Part shown: positions 60,260-64,000 of the stretch, piece by piece
Position numbering within the stretch: position 1 is the stretch's first letter
Layout: the number at the start of each line of letters is the position of its first letter
Origin: CABZJG01 sp902512685
Lineage (GTDB): Bacteria; Pseudomonadota; Alphaproteobacteria; Rhodobacterales; Rhodobacteraceae
Direction: 5' to 3'
Length of the DNA stretch: 64,000 nucleotides
Assembly (NCBI GenBank): GCA_051201605.1
Contig: CP179201.1
Span: forward strand, 2,914,001 to 2,978,000
The notes under the pieces: generated by a model
Database searches by the model: none
What the model saw: the letters and a program-made list of their open reading frames with translations, nothing else
What the model was told of the DNA's origin: nothing
Translations under genes and position numbers: made by a program

Positions 60260-61639
60260 TTAATCGGCCGCTACTCCCTTGCCAGCGATGCACCCCAGAA
60301 CCGAAGCGGCCAACAGCCCATTGCCGGAAAGGTATCCGCTGTCGCCTGCACCAGACACCCCGCAGGCCGCACCACCTGCCGCGTAAAGGCTGTCAAAATA
60401 GCCTCCGTTATTGCGGCGCACTTGTGCCGTCAAGGGATCAACCTCAAGCCCGCCTTGCGTGTGAAACAACGCGCCCGTCACTTTGACGGCATGATACGGC
60501 GGCTTGAGGGGTTCGCCATTCCAAACGCGCCCGAAGGCATCTTCGCCGGCGGTCGGGATCGCATCTAAAGTCGCCGCCAAACTGCCGTTGGGAATTTGGC
60601 ACAATTTCTCCAATTCGGACATTGTTTGCGCCGTCAAAATAGCGCCTTGCCCCTCGGCGTTTTTGAAATCTGCAAACTGGCGCGCGGGTTGTGCGATGCG
60701 CTCATCAAAAATGGACCAAGCCACGCCACCGGGTTGTGATAGCACGGCGCGGGCCGCTTCCGAATAGCCTTGCGCCTCGTTCCAGAAGCGCGCGCCGTCG
60801 GTGTTCACTTGCACACCACCACCCGTGATCACGGCCCATGTAATAAGAATGCCATGAGGATGCGCGACATTGCCGTGACCTTGATAGGCGGACAGATTAC
60901 GCGTGGCGGCACCCAGTTCCTCGCCCCAGATCACGGCTTCCCCCTGATTGCCGTCATGGCCAAACCATACGCCGTTATCGATATCTGGCATATGCTGCGT
61001 GACCATGGCCCGATTGCCGCCAAACCCGTTGCACGCCAAAATAATACGACCCGCTGACACCGTTTCATGCGACCCGTCAGGCAGGTGCAAGCGCGCGCCG
61101 TGCACGCGGGCATCGTCCGCATAAAGCCAATCTGCGCGTCTGTCGCAAATCAATGGAATATCCAGCGCCTCAAGCCTTGTGCGCAATGCATCTACCAACT
61201 CTGATCCTGACCGCGTGGGCAAGCCGTGCATCCTGCGGCGCGAATGGCCGGGGTAGTCAAAATCACTCACCAAAGAAAACGGCAGCTCATGCACATCAGA
61301 CAGCCATTCGATTACATGCGCGGCTTGTACAGCCAGCGCAGTTTCAAGGTCGGGGTCATTTTCTCCGTGGGCTTTGTTGTGAATATCCCCCGCAAAGAGG
61401 CCGGGTGTATCATCAATCCCCGCCTCACGCTGAAAGCGCGTGCCCGCTGCAGGGATCAGCCCCGCGCTAAGGGCGGTAGACCCTGATGGCAAGGCATCAG
61501 CCTCGACAACCAGCACCTCTTGCCCTGCCTCATGCGCCGCAAGGGCCGCGATCATACCGCAAGCGCCGGCACCAATGATGAGTGTTTCAACGTCGAGATC
61601 ATATTCATCTAACGGCGCTTTAATTTCAGGACCTGCCAT
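60260..61639 (-). CDS. Fumarate-reductase-like FAD-dependent oxidoreductase 2
   Basis: This 459-residue paralogue of the protein at 49072 has LIIGAGACGMIAALAAHEAG, LPSGSTALSAGLIPAAGTRF, IILACNGFGGNRAMV and a C-terminal FHTQGGLEVDPLTAQV plus GYLSGNGLLAASVLG. The start at 61639 (MAGPEIKAPL) follows GGGGAGAAG and overlaps the lyase gene by 14 bp. It is the last gene of an operon hyuA-isochorismatase 3-lyase 2-flavoprotein. It probably does redox chemistry next to a carbonyl group. Confidence 0.87.
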   Translation of the reverse strand: MAGPEIKAPLDEYDLDVETLIIGAGACGMIAALAAHEAGQEVLVVEADALPSGSTALSAGLIPAAGTRFQREAGIDDTPGLFAGDIHNKAHGENDPDLETALAVQAAHVIEWLSDVHELPFSLVSDFDYPGHSRRRMHGLPTRSGSELVDALRTRLEALDIPLICDRRADWLYADDARVHGARLHLPDGSHETVSAGRIILACNGFGGNRAMVTQHMPDIDNGVWFGHDGNQGEAVIWGEELGAATRNLSAYQGHGNVAHPHGILITWAVITGGGVQVNTDGARFWNEAQGYSEAARAVLSQPGGVAWSIFDERIAQPARQFADFKNAEGQGAILTAQTMSELEKLCQIPNGSLAATLDAIPTAGEDAFGRVWNGEPLKPPYHAVKVTGALFHTQGGLEVDPLTAQVRRNNGGYFDSLYAAGGAACGVSGAGDSGYLSGNGLLAASVLGCIAGKGVAAD

Positions 61640-62489
61640 CAAACTTCTCCCCAAGTGATAAGAATTCAGCTGTACCAATCGCCTCGTTCAATCCGTCAAA
61701 ATCGAACATACGATCTGCAAAGGGCGCGTTAGAACCCGACTTGTACAGGCTGTCGTAGTAATCTTGTGCCGTTTTTGTGAGCGCGCGCACAATACCCCCC
61801 GGAAAGATCACAATATCAAAACCCATAGCCTCGAGGGATTGTGCATCGAGCACAGGCGTAGCGCCCCCTTCAACCATATTCGCCATAAGCGGGACGCGGC
61901 CCGCAAATTGATCGCCAATCTTTTGCAATTCAACGGCGCTGCGCGGTGCTTCGATGAACAAGGCATCTGCACCCGCGGCGATATAGGCTTCTGCGCGGCA
62001 CGTGGCGGCATCAAATCCCTCAACCGCAATCGCATCTGTGCGCGCGATAATCAGCGTGTCGCGGCGCCGTGCATCCGCCACTGCCGCAATCTTGTCCGAC
62101 ATTTCTCGGCTAGAAATCAGTGATTTATCGGTCAAGTGGCCGCACCGCTTGGGGAATGTCTGATCTTCGATCTGAATGGCAGCGGCCCCTGCCCTTTCAT
62201 AGGTCTGCATCGTACGCCGCGCATTCAGAGCATTCCCAAAACCAGTGTCAGCATCCATAATTACGGGCAAATCTGTGCGTTCTGCGATCAGAGCCATGGT
62301 ATCGGCCATCTCGCTGGCCGTGCTCAACCCGATATCGGGCAGGCCCAGACGGGTATAGGCCACCGCCGCACCGGACAGATACAGCGCTTCAAACCCTGAT
62401 TGTGTCGCAAGGTTTGCTGTCAGGCCGTCATAAACGCCTGGTGCAACTAGGATATTCGGCTGTTGTAGGCGCTCCCTCAGCGTCATCAT
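61626..62489 (-). CDS. Isocitrate lyase/PEP mutase family lyase 2
   Basis: This 287-residue TIM barrel has VIMDADTGFGNALNARRT, IQIEDQTFPKRCGHL with the catalytic cysteine, IIARTDAIAVEGFDAA and LFIEAPRS. It is a paralogue of the lyase at 41496 with the same KxCGH motif group (methylisocitrate or dimethylmalate lyase, oxaloacetate decarboxylase). It overlaps the isochorismatase gene upstream by four bases. It is probably the terminal C-C cleavage step of the pathway encoded by this operon. Confidence 0.88.
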   Translation of the reverse strand: MMTLRERLQQPNILVAPGVYDGLTANLATQSGFEALYLSGAAVAYTRLGLPDIGLSTASEMADTMALIAERTDLPVIMDADTGFGNALNARRTMQTYERAGAAAIQIEDQTFPKRCGHLTDKSLISSREMSDKIAAVADARRRDTLIIARTDAIAVEGFDAATCRAEAYIAAGADALFIEAPRSAVELQKIGDQFAGRVPLMANMVEGGATPVLDAQSLEAMGFDIVIFPGGIVRALTKTAQDYYDSLYKSGSNAPFADRMFDFDGLNEAIGTAEFLSLGEKFDGRS

Positions 62490-63085
62490 TCGCCCTCGAT
62501 CATCTCAAACATTTCAGCACATGTGGCGGTTTTCGTGATGGAACCCAAGGACTTGACGGTCGCATCGTGCACATCACCGTTAAAAGCGGCAGTGCCATCA
62601 GTTAGCAAATAGGTGTGGATGTCGCGCACATGGGCGTCGCGGACCGTGCTTGCGACGCCGCCGTTGGTAACAATGCCACCCACAATCAACGTATCAATCC
62701 CCGCCTTGCGTAAAACATAGTCCAAACGCGTCTGGTAAAAGGCCGAATAGGCCACCTTTTCGATTGTGAAATCTGCCGGTGCGAGGGTGTCGACAACAGA
62801 ATGACCAAAACCGCCTGGTGCAAAATCACCCTTGCCAAGGAACGGGCGCAGCTCCCGAAGGTGCGCAGCGATCAAGGGTTCATCATTGCGGCCAGGAACA
62901 AGCGTAAACTGCGCTGAAATGAAATATCCCCCAGCCGCAATCAGGGCGTCACGCAGGGGTTTGATACGGTCGGGCAATTGCGCAATCGCATCGGCCGACT
63001 GGCCAGCCCGGCCATATGCACCCTCAGGATGTAAAAAGTCGTTTTGCAGATCAATCGTTAAAAGGGCGGTGCGTGTCGGGTTCAT
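62486..63085 (-). CDS. Isochorismatase-family hydrolase 3 lacking the nucleophile cysteine
   Basis: This 199-residue isochorismatase-fold protein keeps Asp11 (LLTIDLQNDFLHPEGAY) and Lys110 (EKVAYSAFYQT). In the motif where amidases have cysteine it reads IVTNGGVASTVRDA: Gly143 stands where 53400 has Cys169 in STNMCVETTAREA. Cysteine-free members such as EntB and PhzD cleave vinyl ethers by general acid catalysis, so an amidase function is doubtful here. It overlaps hyuA upstream and the lyase downstream by four bases each. Confidence 0.85.
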   Translation of the reverse strand: MNPTRTALLTIDLQNDFLHPEGAYGRAGQSADAIAQLPDRIKPLRDALIAAGGYFISAQFTLVPGRNDEPLIAAHLRELRPFLGKGDFAPGGFGHSVVDTLAPADFTIEKVAYSAFYQTRLDYVLRKAGIDTLIVGGIVTNGGVASTVRDAHVRDIHTYLLTDGTAAFNGDVHDATVKSLGSITKTATCAEMFEMIEGE

Positions 63086-64000
63086 GGGGTGTTCCTTTCA
63101 ATGATCGTGTTGCCAAATGCGTCTATACGTCCAATCAGATCTGGCTCAATCAGAACGGTGGTGTCTGGTTGTTCCAGAATGGCGGGTCCTGGTATTTCAG
63201 CTCCGATTGGCAAAGCAAGCCGGTCATAGAGCTTCGTTTCATGCCACGTGTCGCCGAAATGAACAGGACGCGTCCCTTTGAGGGCGCCATCAAGCGACCC
63301 GCCGCGTGGCGCAAGTGTGGATAGATCGAAACGCGGGCGTTTGCCCGTAACCGCAGAGCGCAGGTTCATCACCCAGCGCACACCATTTTCTAAAAGTCGC
63401 CCGTAGGTCGCCATATAGGCCGCATCGAACGCAGCACCGATTTGCGCCTCGCTGGGGGGGGTGACTGTCCCCTTTTCCACCTCAACAGGGACATCGACGC
63501 TCACGGTATGGGTCTGACCCAGGTACGCCATGTCCAGTATAAAGGCGGTTTCGCGGGCTTCAAAGCTGGTGCGCGCAGCATCCAGCATCGCCAAACCATC
63601 GCTGACGTGGCGTTGCATATGTGCGCCGAGCAACGCCGCATCAATCCCGTCCAGTCCCGCATTGATCGTCTGCACGAAATCCTGACGCATATCCGCGATA
63701 ACGCATCCCATCGCCGACGTGACACCCGGATAGCGCGGCACAATCGCGCGCGCGAGGCCAACATCCGCAAGCATTGCACCAGAATGCAGTGCGCCACCGC
63801 CACCAAATGGCATGAACGCAAATCGTTTTGGGTCAAACCCGCGTTCGATTGACACAAGCCGCAAAGCGCCCGCCATGCGACTGTTGGCCACCCGCAAAAT
63901 CGCCTCGGCCGCTGCCAGTGCATCAAGACCCAGCGGATCTCCGACATGCTCAAGAATAGCCGCCTTGGCCGCTTTGACATCAAGGCGCTCAAGCTTTCCG
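63082..64000 (-). CDS. hyuA: Hydantoinase A / oxoprolinase family subunit (partial, runs off the window)
   Basis: The C-terminal 305 residues or so of a HyuA-type protein are visible; the frame is open to the right edge. Features are ILRVANSRMAGALRLVSIER, GFDPKRFAFMPFGGGGALHS, PRYPGVTSAMGCVIADMRQD and IPGPAILEQPDTTVLIEP. It overlaps the isochorismatase gene by four bases, so it belongs to the same operon; a hyuB is expected nearby, outside the window. It is a second ATP-dependent hydantoinase-type enzyme, distinct from the one at 23627. Confidence 0.9.
   Translation of the reverse strand, partial: GKLERLDVKAAKAAILEHVGDPLGLDALAAAEAILRVANSRMAGALRLVSIERGFDPKRFAFMPFGGGGALHSGAMLADVGLARAIVPRYPGVTSAMGCVIADMRQDFVQTINAGLDGIDAALLGAHMQRHVSDGLAMLDAARTSFEARETAFILDMAYLGQTHTVSVDVPVEVEKGTVTPPSEAQIGAAFDAAYMATYGRLLENGVRWVMNLRSAVTGKRPRFDLSTLAPRGGSLDGALKGTRPVHFGDTWHETKLYDRLALPIGAEIPGPAILEQPDTTVLIEPDLIGRIDAFGNTIIERNTP

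Overview
The window looks like chromosome (or a large replicon) of a Roseobacter-group alphaproteobacterium (Rhodobacterales). The grounds are a TRAP system, tripartite and ABC uptake operons next to hydantoin-type catabolic genes, FCD-type GntR regulators, IS6/IS66/IS110-type remnants, and the paired DUF2924 protein and large serine recombinase. This placement is inferred from gene content; there is no rRNA or housekeeping marker in the window. No tRNA, rRNA, CRISPR array or replication origin was seen.

Layout. (1) 1-2324: end of a fatty-acid-hydroxylase-type gene followed by nanE-nanK (amino-sugar catabolism). (2) 2639-5310: an IS110-type scrap, recombinase cassette copy 1 and an IS6 remnant. 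(3) 5451-28850: an island, visibly more AT-rich than the right end. It holds a mutarotase, an inositol-phosphatase-like enzyme, a PP2C-like phosphatase and a ferric-/sugar-phosphate-type ABC transporter. These are followed by a mannonate-dehydratase-like gene, a GntR regulator and an aminotransferase, then an IclR-controlled sugar-oxidation set (FAH hydrolase, SMP-30 lactonase, SDR). The island ends with a ribose-type ABC transporter in one operon with an ATP-dependent hydantoinase/oxoprolinase (hyuA, a small CxxC protein, hyuB). (4) 28990-32153: recombinase cassette copy 2, exactly 26,275 bp from copy 1 and in the same orientation, then a broken IS6 element. (5) 32164-39017: a TRAP transporter, hydantoin racemase, D-hydantoinase and D-carbamoylase, together a complete hydantoin-to-amino-acid route. 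(6) 39297-64000: a large and apparently undescribed catabolic cluster of repeatedly duplicated families. It has four deacetylase-fold (PuuE/imidase-like) amidohydrolases in two pairs, three MmgE/PrpD proteins, two isocitrate-lyase/PEP-mutase enzymes, three isochorismatase-like hydrolases and two fumarate-reductase-like flavoproteins. It also has a second dihydropyrimidinase-like enzyme, AtuA plus DUF4387, NTF2-like proteins, a nitroreductase-methyltransferase fusion, an MFS transporter, an atypical SDR and a hyuA running off the window.

How it may work together (inference). The common theme is opening of cyclic amides, imides or ureides, removal of the amide or carbamoyl nitrogen, and dehydration and C-C lysis of the resulting branched acid. 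Several enzymes in region 6 lack the usual catalytic residue, which argues for substrates other than the textbook ones. Two sets of repeated operator-like sequences tie the genes into regulons. TTATAAGTTATATCTTA occurs upstream of three operons in region 3, with a related copy at a fourth. An ACTGTnnACAGTTGAC element lies at two divergent promoters in region 6. Each of the three transport operons that begins with a binding-protein gene has a strong hairpin directly after that gene.
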